DNA of 64,000 nt. Origin: a virus. The DNA is taken from positions 1 to 64,000 of the IMG/VR virus record IMGVR_UViG_3300021963_005683; one strand, given 5' to 3'. Position 1 is the stretch's first letter; every line of letters begins with the position of its first letter. Positions 43,187 through 52,262 of this stretch are shown in pieces. Below the pieces are notes generated by a model. The model did not search any database. It worked only from the letters and a program-made list of their open reading frames with translations, and was not told the origin of the DNA. The position numbers and the translations under genes are program-made.

Positions 43187-44545
43187 TTATCCCATATTCT
43201 CTACATACTTTTTGTGTAATAATTTCTTTTCTAAATTCTCTCCATTTTTAGAATCTTTTGTAGCAATTACACCATCAGCGGAGTTAGCTGCAAATATATC
43301 CATTATTCCGTGGAATGTATCAATTTTTGCAGGGAAAGTCATCCCATCAGGTCCAAATCGATTCTTAACGATGTGAATACGACCTGTGTTTGATAACTTA
43401 TCTTTTGTCTTTCTACTCACACTCATAATGAAATCGGCAGTTTGTACTTTCTTATAAGAATCACCAACTGAATCAGCTCCAATAATTTCGTGGTCGATAG
43501 CTGCTCTATTAGTTTGAGTTGCTGTCCAAATAGGAATTTGTTGTTCACCACTTAAACCTCTTAATTCTTCATAGATTCCACCTAATTCTGCATATAATCC
43601 ATCTCTATTACTATTTCCACTTTTTAATAAATCGGCGTAATCAATAATGATTAAATTTGGATTAAATCCACTTGCTCTTAATTTTTCAATATGAGCCGAA
43701 AGTGTTTTAGCTGATGCAATTTGTGGTGGATAATACTTAATACGAACTCTACCTGGTGTATTCTTAATCTTACGAATGATTTCATCTTTACGTTCTTTGT
43801 GTTCCGATGTTTGGATACCGGTGAGAATTGTTGTATATCTCTGTCCTACATAACTTTCAGATAATTCTAAAGTATAATGTAAAACATTCATACCCTGCTG
43901 AACTGCTGAACATGCTATTTTAGATAAGAACCAACTTTTACCAATGCCTGATGGAGCCATTACAACTCCTAATTCGCCTGGTCCTAATCCTCCATCCGTT
44001 AATTCATCAATTACATCCCATCCTGTGGATACTGAAAAACGTTTGACATCTTCCATAATCAGTTCAAAATTATCGATATAATCCATCCCTAAGTCGTTTT
44101 CTACACCAACTTTGGATGCCGCCATCATTGTATCTATAATCTTATCGTAGTTACCTGCTTTGAGTAAATCTACCGATTTTAGGAGGGCATCTTTTACTTT
44201 TTGGTTTTTACAAAATGTTAGATATTCCTTTTTTACATATGGTAAATCTTCCGAACCTATTTGTAAATAAACATTTTTTAATTGTTCAATTACAGTTTGC
44301 TTTAATGCTTTATCATCAACAACACCTACTTTGATTTTAAACACTTCCATTGTAGGAACTGTACGGTATTCATCGAAGTATCGTTGTACTTCTTCGATAA
44401 TCCATTGGTTGGCTTGTGATTCAAAAAAAGCTGGTTTGGTTATTTCAGTTACCTGTTCTAAGAACTTTACATCTGATATAAGAGAAGCAACAACTTTAGA
44501 TTGATACGATTGGCCATATTTGACTAGTGTATCTATTGCTTCCAT
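43187..44545 (-). CDS. 41: Replicative DNA helicase (DnaB/gp41-like)
   Basis: 452 aa. N-terminal helical domain, then the RecA-like core: Walker A APSGIGKSWF (197-206), ILTGIQ, Walker B NLIIIDYADLLKSG, Q-loop WTATQTNRAA, and a DSVGDSYKKVQTADFIMSVSR end, the order of phage gp41/DnaB helicases. It unwinds DNA at the fork ahead of PolB. No separate primase was seen in the window. Confidence 0.93.
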   Translation of the reverse strand: MEAIDTLVKYGQSYQSKVVASLISDVKFLEQVTEITKPAFFESQANQWIIEEVQRYFDEYRTVPTMEVFKIKVGVVDDKALKQTVIEQLKNVYLQIGSEDLPYVKKEYLTFCKNQKVKDALLKSVDLLKAGNYDKIIDTMMAASKVGVENDLGMDYIDNFELIMEDVKRFSVSTGWDVIDELTDGGLGPGELGVVMAPSGIGKSWFLSKIACSAVQQGMNVLHYTLELSESYVGQRYTTILTGIQTSEHKERKDEIIRKIKNTPGRVRIKYYPPQIASAKTLSAHIEKLRASGFNPNLIIIDYADLLKSGNSNRDGLYAELGGIYEELRGLSGEQQIPIWTATQTNRAAIDHEIIGADSVGDSYKKVQTADFIMSVSRKTKDKLSNTGRIHIVKNRFGPDGMTFPAKIDTFHGIMDIFAANSADGVIATKDSKNGENLEKKLLHKKYVENMG

Positions 44546-44787
44546 TATTTCTTAGTTTTCTTTCTTGCTAATTTTTTCTCTTCGATTGATAATTCTTCTA
44601 CTTGGTCAGTAACTTGGTCACTAACTTGCACACTCTTTGGTTTTCGAGTTGCTAATTTCCACTCCGATTTTGGGCAGAACGCCCATACTTTACTACTTAC
44701 TTTGGTATCCGCTTCTAAATCTGCTACTCTACGAATTGTACCAATTTTATTGTCTTTTGTTTCTCTTACTACTTTAATACACTTCAT
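44545..44787 (-). CDS. Hypothetical 80-aa protein
   Basis: Small basic protein with a first half of beta character (GTIRRVADLEADTKVSS) and a Lys-rich tail (EEKKLARKKTKK). Overlaps the helicase ATG by 1 nt. No known motif; possibly a helicase accessory factor because of position. Confidence 0.6.
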   Translation of the reverse strand: MKCIKVVRETKDNKIGTIRRVADLEADTKVSSKVWAFCPKSEWKLATRKPKSVQVSDQVTDQVEELSIEEKKLARKKTKK

Positions 44788-44815
44788 ACGGTTTGTCCAT
44801 GTTTTAATTTAAAAA

Positions 44816-45121
44816 TTATTTTAATACCATTAAGATTTCTGATTCTCTTAATAAGGTATATTTTTCTCCATTGATTTTTACCTCTTGTCCCTGATGGTAT
44901 GGTGGTAAAATCACTTCATCGCCTTCCTTTACACTCATTGGAATCAATGTTCCATTTTGTGTGTAAATGCCAGGTCCTACTTTGATAACCTCTGCTCTTT
45001 TAACATCTTCTAATTTAGCGCTGTCTGGAATAATAATTCCACCTGCAGTTCTATCACTTTGTTGTTCTGATTCTTTTAGGAGAACTCTATCTCCAATTGG
45101 TTGTGCTACTTTGTCTGCCAT
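44816..45121 (-). CDS. groES: GroES-type co-chaperonin
   Basis: 101 aa, the bacterial Cpn10 length. PIGDRVLLKE, TAGGIIIPDSAK (the mobile loop that contacts GroEL) and KVGPGIY, then YTLLRESEILMVL, are all Cpn10 signatures. T4 uses gp31 in the same role to fold its capsid protein with host GroEL, but this one looks like a bacterial GroES. No GroEL gene is in the window. A-rich AAAATAAGTT stretch before the ATG. Confidence 0.94.
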   Translation of the reverse strand: MADKVAQPIGDRVLLKESEQQSDRTAGGIIIPDSAKLEDVKRAEVIKVGPGIYTQNGTLIPMSVKEGDEVILPPYHQGQEVKINGEKYTLLRESEILMVLK

Positions 45122-45131
45122 AACTTATTTT

Positions 45132-46190
45132 TTAAAATTTACTAATATGTGAAAATGTTGATTGTAACCAATCGTTTACATTTGGAAACGCATCTAACAT
45201 ACGATTCTTTATCCCTAACTTTAGAAATGAATGTTTATCAAACTTTGGAGTTGATTCATTGAACCTATCCATTATTTTTAAACGAAGATTGCCACTAAAG
45301 TCTGGTTCGGATAACTGCATCAATTTACGATTTCTTTTTAAGATTTCCAAATTGTTTTGAAATAATTCGTGTGCTTTTATTTTCTTTGGTAGAGTTTCAA
45401 TATACTCTAACATAGATTCGGTAGTATGCACATTTTCTTCGGTTAGTATTGGAAATGCTTTGATAATTGTTTTTGCACCCAATCCCGTAATGCCTTCTAC
45501 ATTATCGGATTTATCGCCATCAATCATTCTGAAATTAATAAAATTGTGAGGATGAAATCCGTATTCTTCTTTTACTTCATCGATTGTGTAAATCTTCTTC
45601 TTAGATGGTGAATATACACTAACATCTTTATTCACTAATTGAAGAAAATCTTTATCCGAACTCATTATTACTACTTTCTCATTTTCTTTCTTTAATGTAG
45701 TAGCTATATAAGCCATTACATCATCAGCTTCGATTCCATCGTAAATCATAATGGTTACGGGTAGAGCTGAAAGTAACTCACCTAATCCTGTCATTTGACG
45801 TTTCATAGATGCACTTTCTTCTTCTGGGTTCATTTCAACGGAAGCGGCACGATTCAATCTCATTTTGATTTTGTTCTTACCTCTTTCGGATTTGTATCCT
45901 GCGTATATTTCTTTTCTGCTGTTTGAACCCCCCTTACCATCAAAAACTACGACTACTCGTGTAGGGTTAATTAATCGGATGGCGTAGCCGATACTTTTTA
46001 AAGTACCGACTATTCCTCCAATGTGGTCTCCGTTATCATTAAGATTCGGAGCGGTTGACCAAGAACGAATGAAGGTATTAAGACCATCAATAACCAAAGT
46101 TTTGGAGTTACGTTGTAAATCTCCAAAACCCTTATGTTCTTCATCTATTTGTTTTAGTATATCTAAATACTTTTTATTAATCTGACTCAT
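45132..46190 (-). CDS. rnh: FEN-type 5' nuclease (T4 RNase H-like)
   Basis: 352 aa from the ATG at 46190; a longer frame to 46262 would lie within uvsX. Acidic metal ligands in order: VIDGLNTF, VVVFDGKGG, DGIEADDVMAYIA, VIMSSDKDFLQLV, IDGDKSDNVEGITGLG (helix-hairpin-helix). It would remove RNA primers and flaps from lagging-strand fragments. It overlaps the UvsX stop by 14 nt. Confidence 0.9.
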   Translation of the reverse strand: MSQINKKYLDILKQIDEEHKGFGDLQRNSKTLVIDGLNTFIRSWSTAPNLNDNGDHIGGIVGTLKSIGYAIRLINPTRVVVVFDGKGGSNSRKEIYAGYKSERGKNKIKMRLNRAASVEMNPEEESASMKRQMTGLGELLSALPVTIMIYDGIEADDVMAYIATTLKKENEKVVIMSSDKDFLQLVNKDVSVYSPSKKKIYTIDEVKEEYGFHPHNFINFRMIDGDKSDNVEGITGLGAKTIIKAFPILTEENVHTTESMLEYIETLPKKIKAHELFQNNLEILKRNRKLMQLSEPDFSGNLRLKIMDRFNESTPKFDKHSFLKLGIKNRMLDAFPNVNDWLQSTFSHISKF

Positions 46191-47283
46191 TTGCTCCGTC
46201 CGTTGTTGATTCAACTTCATCCGTTGCCGAATTTGTTTTGTATTGTAAAATGGTTGCCTCACAAATCCTACGATAGATTTGGTCTTTTAGTTCTTCGTTC
46301 TCTAACATCTTAGTGAAGTCTTTAGATTGGAATTTACTAATTTCGCCTGTATCAATATCAATGTATTCATACCAAGCTCCTGCTTGCTTTAAGATTTTAG
46401 CATCTTTCATAACTGCTAACCAACCTCCGTAGTTATCGATACCTCTATCAAAGAAGATATCAAAATCTGCACACCTTAGTGGTGGCCCCATTCTATTTTT
46501 AATAACTTGCGTACGAACTTTAATACCAACGATTCTATCACCAACTTTTAATTGCCCCATACTCTTCAATCTCAATCTAACCGAACTATGAAATGCTAAT
46601 GCTTTACCACCTGATGTTGTCCAAGGGTCGCCAAACATTGCGTTCATTTTTTGTCTTAACTGATTTGTGAATACTAAAGCGATTGATTGTCTACCAATCA
46701 TATTGGTAATCTTTCTCATTGCTTTGGAAATAATAATAGCTTTATCAGTTGCGTAACCATCTTTATCATAATCAGCTTCCATCTCTTTCTTTGAAGATGC
46801 CGCTGCTACTGAATCGACTACGATTGTAACTAATCTATCTTTATCACCCGTTCTTACTTTCTCAATAATTGTTTCACACGCTTCGAAAATACCTTCAACA
46901 GTATCAACTGAAACGTAAAGTAGTTTTGAGATATCTACTCCGATTGCTTCTAAAAATTCTCTACTTACTGCGGTTTCCGTATCTATTAGTACTGCAACAC
47001 CACCCTTCTTTTGGGTTTCTGCTAAGAGATGGGCGGAGAGCAGAGATTTTCCACTCTGCTCTAAACCCGTAATCTCACTAATACGACCAACCGGCAAACC
47101 ACCATAAGGACGATTTGAAATTGCCACATCTAACATTGCGTTACCCGTAGATAACCAATCTTTAACGTTAGTAGGTGCATCCGTACTATCATCATCTAAG
47201 AAATAGGCAATCTTACCATCCTTATTTTGTTTGTTGAGAGTGTCAGCGAGTATGCTCGCTAAGTCTTCTTCTCTTTTGGCCAT
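46177..47283 (-). CDS. uvsX: RecA/UvsX recombinase
   Basis: 368 aa. Walker A GLEQSGKS (73-80), Walker B VTIVVDSVAAASS, VFTNQLRQKM before the L2 region, and the KALAFHSSVRLRL segment typical of phage RecA-like proteins. It drives strand invasion and recombination-dependent replication. Nearly contiguous with the ssb gene (14 nt). Confidence 0.95.
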   Translation of the reverse strand: MAKREEDLASILADTLNKQNKDGKIAYFLDDDSTDAPTNVKDWLSTGNAMLDVAISNRPYGGLPVGRISEITGLEQSGKSLLSAHLLAETQKKGGVAVLIDTETAVSREFLEAIGVDISKLLYVSVDTVEGIFEACETIIEKVRTGDKDRLVTIVVDSVAAASSKKEMEADYDKDGYATDKAIIISKAMRKITNMIGRQSIALVFTNQLRQKMNAMFGDPWTTSGGKALAFHSSVRLRLKSMGQLKVGDRIVGIKVRTQVIKNRMGPPLRCADFDIFFDRGIDNYGGWLAVMKDAKILKQAGAWYEYIDIDTGEISKFQSKDFTKMLENEELKDQIYRRICEATILQYKTNSATDEVESTTDGANESD

Positions 47284-47297
47284 TGTAACTTTTTTAA

Positions 47298-48158
47298 TTA
47301 GTTGTTGAATAAATCATCGAATGCCGATGCTACATCATCTTTTGGTGCTGCTGCTTTTGGTGCGGCAGGTGCTTCAGTTTCCCAAGGCAAATCTCCACTA
47401 ATATCAGATGTTCCACCTAAATCTACTGATGGTTGTGGTTTTACTTTAGGAGCTTGTTTAGGAGCTTCTAATTCTTCAACTACACTATCACTATCAGTAG
47501 ATGCTACTGCTGATGGGTTTAACCAAGTTTCTAATACACCTTTTAATTCTGAATAAGATAATTCTGAATATACTTCGGTAATATCTTTTTGATTTTCCAA
47601 AATAGTTTGAATTGCTTCCGGCGAATCAGCTACCTTTGTTTGAGCTGGCTTAACACGGATTGTAGTCGTTGGATATGATGTACCTGATTCTTCAGCTGCA
47701 ACAATTTCCAATACGATATCTCTACCATTCAATGGGTTTGTGATATCTCCGTAATCCGGGTCAGCGATGTAACCTAAGATATCCTGGTAAACGGTCTTAC
47801 CGAATCCCCAAAATTTAACACCTTCGTTTTCTTTACCTCTTACAATAACAGGTGCAAAAGTTCTTAACTTTGGCTCCATTTTCTTACCTGCTTTCCAATC
47901 ATCGGTGTCGCCTGTACGTTTAAGTTTTTCTGCAAACTCAACAATAGGGTCAGGTCTACCAAATGAAATTGGAGATAGATAAGTTTTGTTGTTAATGTTG
48001 TAGTGAAAGTAAAGTTCAATAAACGGGATGTCTTTGTTGAACTTGTAGGGAACTAATCTAATTTGATGTTTTCCCGGTGTTGGCTTCCAAAGTGAATCTG
48101 ATTTTTTGGAAGTGTTTTGTAACGAGTTAAATCGTTTCAAGGCTAATGAAATGTCCAT
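47298..48158 (-). CDS. 32: Single-stranded DNA-binding protein (gp32-like)
   Basis: 286 aa. LWKPTPGKHQIRLVPYKFN and YFHYNINNKTYLSP form the OB-fold core as in T4 gp32, though the gp32 zinc-binding Cys/His set is not visible. The C-terminus is a Pro/Ala linker ending in an acidic tip (DDVASAFDDLFNN), the usual SSB protein-docking tail. Upstream of uvsX and behind its own promoter with a folded leader. Confidence 0.85.
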   Translation of the reverse strand: MDISLALKRFNSLQNTSKKSDSLWKPTPGKHQIRLVPYKFNKDIPFIELYFHYNINNKTYLSPISFGRPDPIVEFAEKLKRTGDTDDWKAGKKMEPKLRTFAPVIVRGKENEGVKFWGFGKTVYQDILGYIADPDYGDITNPLNGRDIVLEIVAAEESGTSYPTTTIRVKPAQTKVADSPEAIQTILENQKDITEVYSELSYSELKGVLETWLNPSAVASTDSDSVVEELEAPKQAPKVKPQPSVDLGGTSDISGDLPWETEAPAAPKAAAPKDDVASAFDDLFNN

Positions 48159-48195
48159 TTTTCTTTTGTTTTAAAGTTAATAATTGTTTTTAAAG

Positions 48196-48228
48196 TTTAG
48201 GTGTATATCGATATTACCTATATCTAAA
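48196..48228 (-). promoter_or_regulatory. Inverted-repeat element in the ssb leader
   Basis: Within the roughly 90-nt leader of the ssb mRNA, TTTAG pairs with CTAAA around AGGT/ACCT and a TATCGATA palindrome. It lies 38 nt before the ssb ATG. By analogy with T4 gene 32 it could be an autoregulatory RNA site. Confidence 0.35.
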
Positions 48229-48254
48229 TATAACCTTTTTATCTTTTGTTGTAT

Positions 48255-48286
48255 CAAATATACAACTATTTTTTTAATATTCCAAA
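48255..48286 (-). promoter_or_regulatory. Promoter TTTGG-N19-TATATTTG
   Basis: TTTGG at 48282-48286, 19-nt spacer, TATATTTG at 48255-48262, facing ssb with a leader of about 90 nt. Confidence 0.75.
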
Positions 48287-48640
48287 TTATTTCGCCCATT
48301 TATTTCTAGTCACCAATTGAGAGATAACTGAATAAACTGCGAGGTCTTGGTAGGTATCTTCGATTGATTCTCCTACTTCATCCGGAGCCCCTAATACTAC
48401 CAATTGTTTTAATCTTTGAATCTTATCATTCTTTCTGAACCATAGTCCACTTAATGATAATTTGATATCTTCGTTGGTTTGAAGTGCCGTTCCTACGGAA
48501 ATATTTCCAGTTCCATAGTTTCTTTGCTTTTTGCAAAATGTAGTGTACATCTCATCTAAGATGTTTTTGAATTCTTCGCACGTTTGTGGATAGGTTTCTT
48601 CGCAATATTCGATTGCAGTTTGTTCTTTAATTTCCGACAT
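48287..48640 (-). CDS. Nmad1-like nucleotide-modification-associated protein
   Basis: 117 aa. FCKKQRNYGTGNISVGTAL and LSGLWFRKNDKIQRLKQLVV match the Nmad1/DUF1599 pattern: a short helical protein found with base-modification enzymes and nucleotide metabolism in phages. The precise reaction is not known. It lies directly upstream of the ssb promoter and has its own TTTGG-N19-TATATTTG promoter. Confidence 0.7.
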   Translation of the reverse strand: MSEIKEQTAIEYCEETYPQTCEEFKNILDEMYTTFCKKQRNYGTGNISVGTALQTNEDIKLSLSGLWFRKNDKIQRLKQLVVLGAPDEVGESIEDTYQDLAVYSVISQLVTRNKWAK

Positions 48641-48675
48641 GATTAATTTTTATTTGTTTCTATTTTATATTAGAA

Positions 48676-48707
48676 CAAATATAATAAATTAATTCGGAAT
48701 TTCCAAA
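48676..48707 (-). promoter_or_regulatory. Promoter TTTGG-N19-TATATTTG
   Basis: TTTGG at 48703-48707, 19-nt spacer, TATATTTG at 48676-48683, facing the Nmad1-like gene. Confidence 0.75.
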
Positions 48708-48720
48708 TTAAAAAGTATTA

Positions 48721-49125
48721 TTATTTAAAATCAGAAAGATTTAAACTTTTGAAAACTTTTGTAGGGATTTTTTTGTAGCCGTAGTTTGATGTGGTGATTA
48801 TAGAGTTTCTATAATCTTCCCAATCTAATTGATATGAATTATCTAATTGTCCACCTGTCTTAGATTTAATAACTTCATTTAAGGCGTTAATTGTATAGAT
48901 GGTATTTGATTGCTTCTTTCTATGAACTAAAATAGTTTTCCATTGAGAATCTATTGGCGATGAACCTTTCTCCACATTAAATGTAATAAATAAATCATCC
49001 TCCTTTAGTCTATTTTCTAATATAAAAATATTTGGATTTATTAAGACATAACTTTGTATTACAAATTGTAAGGATATATCTAATTCTGGTCTATATGTAA
49101 ATAAACATAATAGTTGTGTATTCAT
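48721..49125 (-). CDS. Hypothetical 134-aa protein
   Basis: Alpha/beta protein (LCLFTYRPELDISLQFVIQ, NPNIFILENRLKEDDLFITF). No signal peptide, no known motif. Last gene before the Nmad1 promoter; 4 nt after the 733-aa gene, so it is probably expressed with it and may be a virion or maturation accessory. Confidence 0.6.
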   Translation of the reverse strand: MNTQLLCLFTYRPELDISLQFVIQSYVLINPNIFILENRLKEDDLFITFNVEKGSSPIDSQWKTILVHRKKQSNTIYTINALNEVIKSKTGGQLDNSYQLDWEDYRNSIITTSNYGYKKIPTKVFKSLNLSDFK

Positions 49126-49129
49126 TTTT

Positions 49130-51331
49130 TTATATTCTCTTTTTCTCGTTATGAAATCTTCCTGCTCCTGGATTTCTACTTCTTCCTTCTAAATCAAATC
49201 CAATGTTGAATTCAGGTTTAGGATATGCTAGTATTTCTATGCCATCAGAACTATCTACAAAGATTCTACGTTCTTTTACTAATTTAGCTCCACCTTTATC
49301 TTCTTTTTGAGATAGTACACTATCATTCGAAAAATCCTGAACATCTACATTTGTATTGTAGGCTTCATGTGCTAACTCGGTGTACATATATCTAGATTCC
49401 AATCTCAATCGTAAAGCCGATGTAATACTTGCATTAACCTCTAACCCTGCTTTTTGTCTTTCTAATATTACTTTTGCAAGAGCACTGGTGACTTTACTTT
49501 CACCTTTCCCACCCTTCTTTAATTCATTTTCAATTTGCTTAACAAATTCAGGACTTACATTTAATTTTAGAGATTTTTGTTTTAATTCTTCCTGATACCC
49601 TTTGTTTAATGCTTGATGCTCTTTTAATGAACTATCTAACTTTATTTCGAATGGTTTACCATGTGATTCTGATAATTCGATTACTCCTTTTCTAATTAAT
49701 CCTTTTGGGTCATTTTTATACGTTGATTTTCTAGCTTTAGAACCCAATCCACTTGCTCCACCAACACCTTTTTTAACACTTCTACCATCCAATGTTACGA
49801 TTCTATTCTCACCCTTACCATTTGAAATGGTAATAACATCTACTGTTTCTAATGTTGTACTTTGTGGTAATAATGCACATTTACCATTTTGTGTTCCTTT
49901 ACCATTATCATGCATTTCCTGTATAGCTACAAAGATTTCTGCGTAATTTGCCCAACCTTCTTTTAAAGATGGTTCTCCATCGTGATTTGCTATATTAGAT
50001 AAAATTGTTTCAAATTCTTTTGACCATGCTTCGGGATTTTTGTTAGGGTCTTTTTTTGAAAAAGTATTAAGAGTATCAATAAGTTTTAACGTTTCATCAT
50101 CTGTTATTAAAGCCTTATCAGCTAATGCTTTAAACCTTGTCCCCATCCCACTAATAGCTTCTTTGATTACAGTTACTCTATTTTCCGGAGAATCGGGTAT
50201 AACTCCCGTATCCATATCAATGAAATCTAAATCACCTGCTTCTATTTTTTCGGCGTATTCATCCATTGTTCTATTATTCTTTTCTATTTGCTTTCGTTGT
50301 CTATCCGATTTTGCTGATTTTGGGTCTACTCTAACTATATTAAGTCCACCTACTTTAACAGACTCTACCGTACCATCTTTTGCTTTTTTAACCTGACTTG
50401 CTCCTTTTAATAATCTAGTTTTACCAGCTTTATCAACATATGTTTGATTTGCGGTTGAAAGTTTACCACCAAATGTAGATGGGGATAATTCAGCCATACC
50501 ATTATTTCTAACAAATTTACCAAACGCACCATTTACGGGATTAGATGAATCTTTTGCTCCAACATATATTCTTACTCTAGAAGTTGGTCCTTGGCTTTTA
50601 AAATTACCAGGTTCTTTAGCTATATAAAATTTAGTAGCATTTGGATTATTTTCGGTTGGTTCTGCTACTCTAATATATTGAGCTGTCAATTTTTGCTCTG
50701 AAGAATTTAGTTTTTCTCCATTAAATAATTTTCCAAGTAATTCTTTAACTTTTTTATGGTCAGCGGCGTGTGGGTTTCCTTTTGTTTTTGCAAGTTTATC
50801 AATTGTATCTAACACCGATTTTTGAGCCTGAACAGTATTTTGTAATTGTGCTTCTGTTTTTTTATTATTTCCCATTCCAGCAACTATATCAGAAAATTTA
50901 CCACTTGATTTTGTATTAGAAGATGGTTTAGATTGTTTTGATTGTGTAGTTTGCTGAGCTCTTTTTTCGGCTCCACTTATTTTAATTGTAGCAGGCTTAA
51001 CTGATTTTGGTGTATCCTTTGAAGGTTTTGATGTTTTACTCATCAACTTCATAGCTGCTAAATATCCTGGATGCTTATCATCGTATTTTATAGCCGATGA
51101 ATATTTTACAGTATGCTTTTTTCCCCCTTTATCAACATAAGTTACTTCTGGGTCTTTTTTATTTGCTTCTGCTTTTTCTCTCAAACTATTAATTGCTTGT
51201 GAATTGTATATACGATTCTCCTCTAAGATGATAACTAATTCATCTAAGTGTTCTTCGTTGGTTAAATCAACTATTCCGGTTGGAATTCTATAACTTAGTT
51301 CCAATAATATTTCTTCGAAATTTGGAGTCAT
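49130..51331 (-). CDS. Large probable virion-packaged protein, 733 aa
   Basis: The N-terminus (NFEEILLELSYRIPTGIVDL) is an amphipathic helix like the capsid-targeting leaders of T4-like internal proteins. It is followed by a long Lys/Ser/Thr-rich region, a central alpha/beta part (GKCALLPQSTTLETVDVITI, GRSVKKGVGGASGLGSKARK) and a conserved-looking C-terminus (FNIGFDLEGRSRNPGAGRFH). No enzymatic motif recognised. Possible internal or ejected protein. Neighbours are virion genes. Confidence 0.6.
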   Translation of the reverse strand: MTPNFEEILLELSYRIPTGIVDLTNEEHLDELVIILEENRIYNSQAINSLREKAEANKKDPEVTYVDKGGKKHTVKYSSAIKYDDKHPGYLAAMKLMSKTSKPSKDTPKSVKPATIKISGAEKRAQQTTQSKQSKPSSNTKSSGKFSDIVAGMGNNKKTEAQLQNTVQAQKSVLDTIDKLAKTKGNPHAADHKKVKELLGKLFNGEKLNSSEQKLTAQYIRVAEPTENNPNATKFYIAKEPGNFKSQGPTSRVRIYVGAKDSSNPVNGAFGKFVRNNGMAELSPSTFGGKLSTANQTYVDKAGKTRLLKGASQVKKAKDGTVESVKVGGLNIVRVDPKSAKSDRQRKQIEKNNRTMDEYAEKIEAGDLDFIDMDTGVIPDSPENRVTVIKEAISGMGTRFKALADKALITDDETLKLIDTLNTFSKKDPNKNPEAWSKEFETILSNIANHDGEPSLKEGWANYAEIFVAIQEMHDNGKGTQNGKCALLPQSTTLETVDVITISNGKGENRIVTLDGRSVKKGVGGASGLGSKARKSTYKNDPKGLIRKGVIELSESHGKPFEIKLDSSLKEHQALNKGYQEELKQKSLKLNVSPEFVKQIENELKKGGKGESKVTSALAKVILERQKAGLEVNASITSALRLRLESRYMYTELAHEAYNTNVDVQDFSNDSVLSQKEDKGGAKLVKERRIFVDSSDGIEILAYPKPEFNIGFDLEGRSRNPGAGRFHNEKKRI

Positions 51332-51340
51332 CTTTTAGTA

Positions 51341-52207
51341 TTATTTTCTTTTTATTAGAGATTTCAATTTTATATGATTCTCTTTAACAGAAGAGCCTTT
51401 TGAAAATTTAGATTTCAATTTATCATATATTGGTTGAAACTCATCTATACTCATTTCACCCTTTAATACTTTTTGAACTTCAGGTATTTTCATTAAAGCC
51501 TTTGTAACTTTATAAGCTTGTTGTGGTTCTAAATCATTATCACCGGTAAGTGCATCGTAATCAGGTTCAAAATATGGCATTCCTGCATCATTTGCAAATA
51601 CGATTGAAAATTTACCATCATTGTTTGGGCTTCCTACTGATAAACTAATATAGTTACCACTTTCTTGGTCAGCATCTTTAGAAACTATTGTCATAGGTCC
51701 TTCCCAACCACCACCTCCACCACTACTTTCACGTGTAGTAGAAAATCCATTACCTGTTAAATTTAAATCATCTTCAAGTGCCGATTCTACTTTATCCAAT
51801 CTATCGGATGTAAGTGCTACGCCATCGCCCGCTTCTTCATCATCATACCCATAATCATCATCATCTTCATCATCATAATCATTGTATCCCGAGCTATCGC
51901 TTTTTTCAGCATCTTTCCAATACTCTTTATTATCGTATTTAGATTTTTCAGCGTTAGGTTCTACTTTTTTAGTATCAGATGATGCTCCACCCGCCTTAGC
52001 AAATACTGAAGCTCCTTTATCTTTACCAAATACCGATGAACCCTTAGTAGGTTTGGAATCTTTAGCTGCTTGTCCAGCAGTTGTAACTTTACCTGCGATT
52101 GTTACTTTGGTAGCGGGTCTTAATTCGTGTTGTTTAACATATGCATCAAATTGGTCTTGATTTTTAAAATCAATTTCTTTTAGTGGGATTAAATTAACTA
52201 GCTTCAT
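51341..52207 (-). CDS. Acidic low-complexity virion protein candidate
   Basis: 288 aa. The start MKLVNLIPLKEIDF reads like a T4-type capsid-targeting peptide; residues about 108-128 are almost all Asp, Glu, Tyr and Gly; the end is HIKLKSLIKRK, nearly the same as IKLKSLL in two other proteins here. A TTTATATTTATA box lies 40 nt upstream, fitting late expression. Possible scaffold, internal or decoration protein. Confidence 0.6.
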   Translation of the reverse strand: MKLVNLIPLKEIDFKNQDQFDAYVKQHELRPATKVTIAGKVTTAGQAAKDSKPTKGSSVFGKDKGASVFAKAGGASSDTKKVEPNAEKSKYDNKEYWKDAEKSDSSGYNDYDDEDDDDYGYDDEEAGDGVALTSDRLDKVESALEDDLNLTGNGFSTTRESSGGGGGWEGPMTIVSKDADQESGNYISLSVGSPNNDGKFSIVFANDAGMPYFEPDYDALTGDNDLEPQQAYKVTKALMKIPEVQKVLKGEMSIDEFQPIYDKLKSKFSKGSSVKENHIKLKSLIKRK

Positions 52208-52247
52208 TGTTTTTGTTTTATTTGTTTTCTATTATATAAATATCGGA

Positions 52248-52259
52248 TATAAATATAAA
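52248..52259 (-). promoter_or_regulatory. Putative late promoter box TTTATATTTATA
   Basis: Exact copy of the 12-mer at 5139 and 6307, 40 nt before the 288-aa gene. A second weaker ATATTTATATAA lies just downstream (near 52233-52244). Confidence 0.5.
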
Positions 52260-52262
52260 TTT

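Noticed and set aside
43140-43187. Possible terminator between nrdB and the helicase gene
   Set aside because: Stems of only 4-5 bp and no proper T run in the minus-strand direction.
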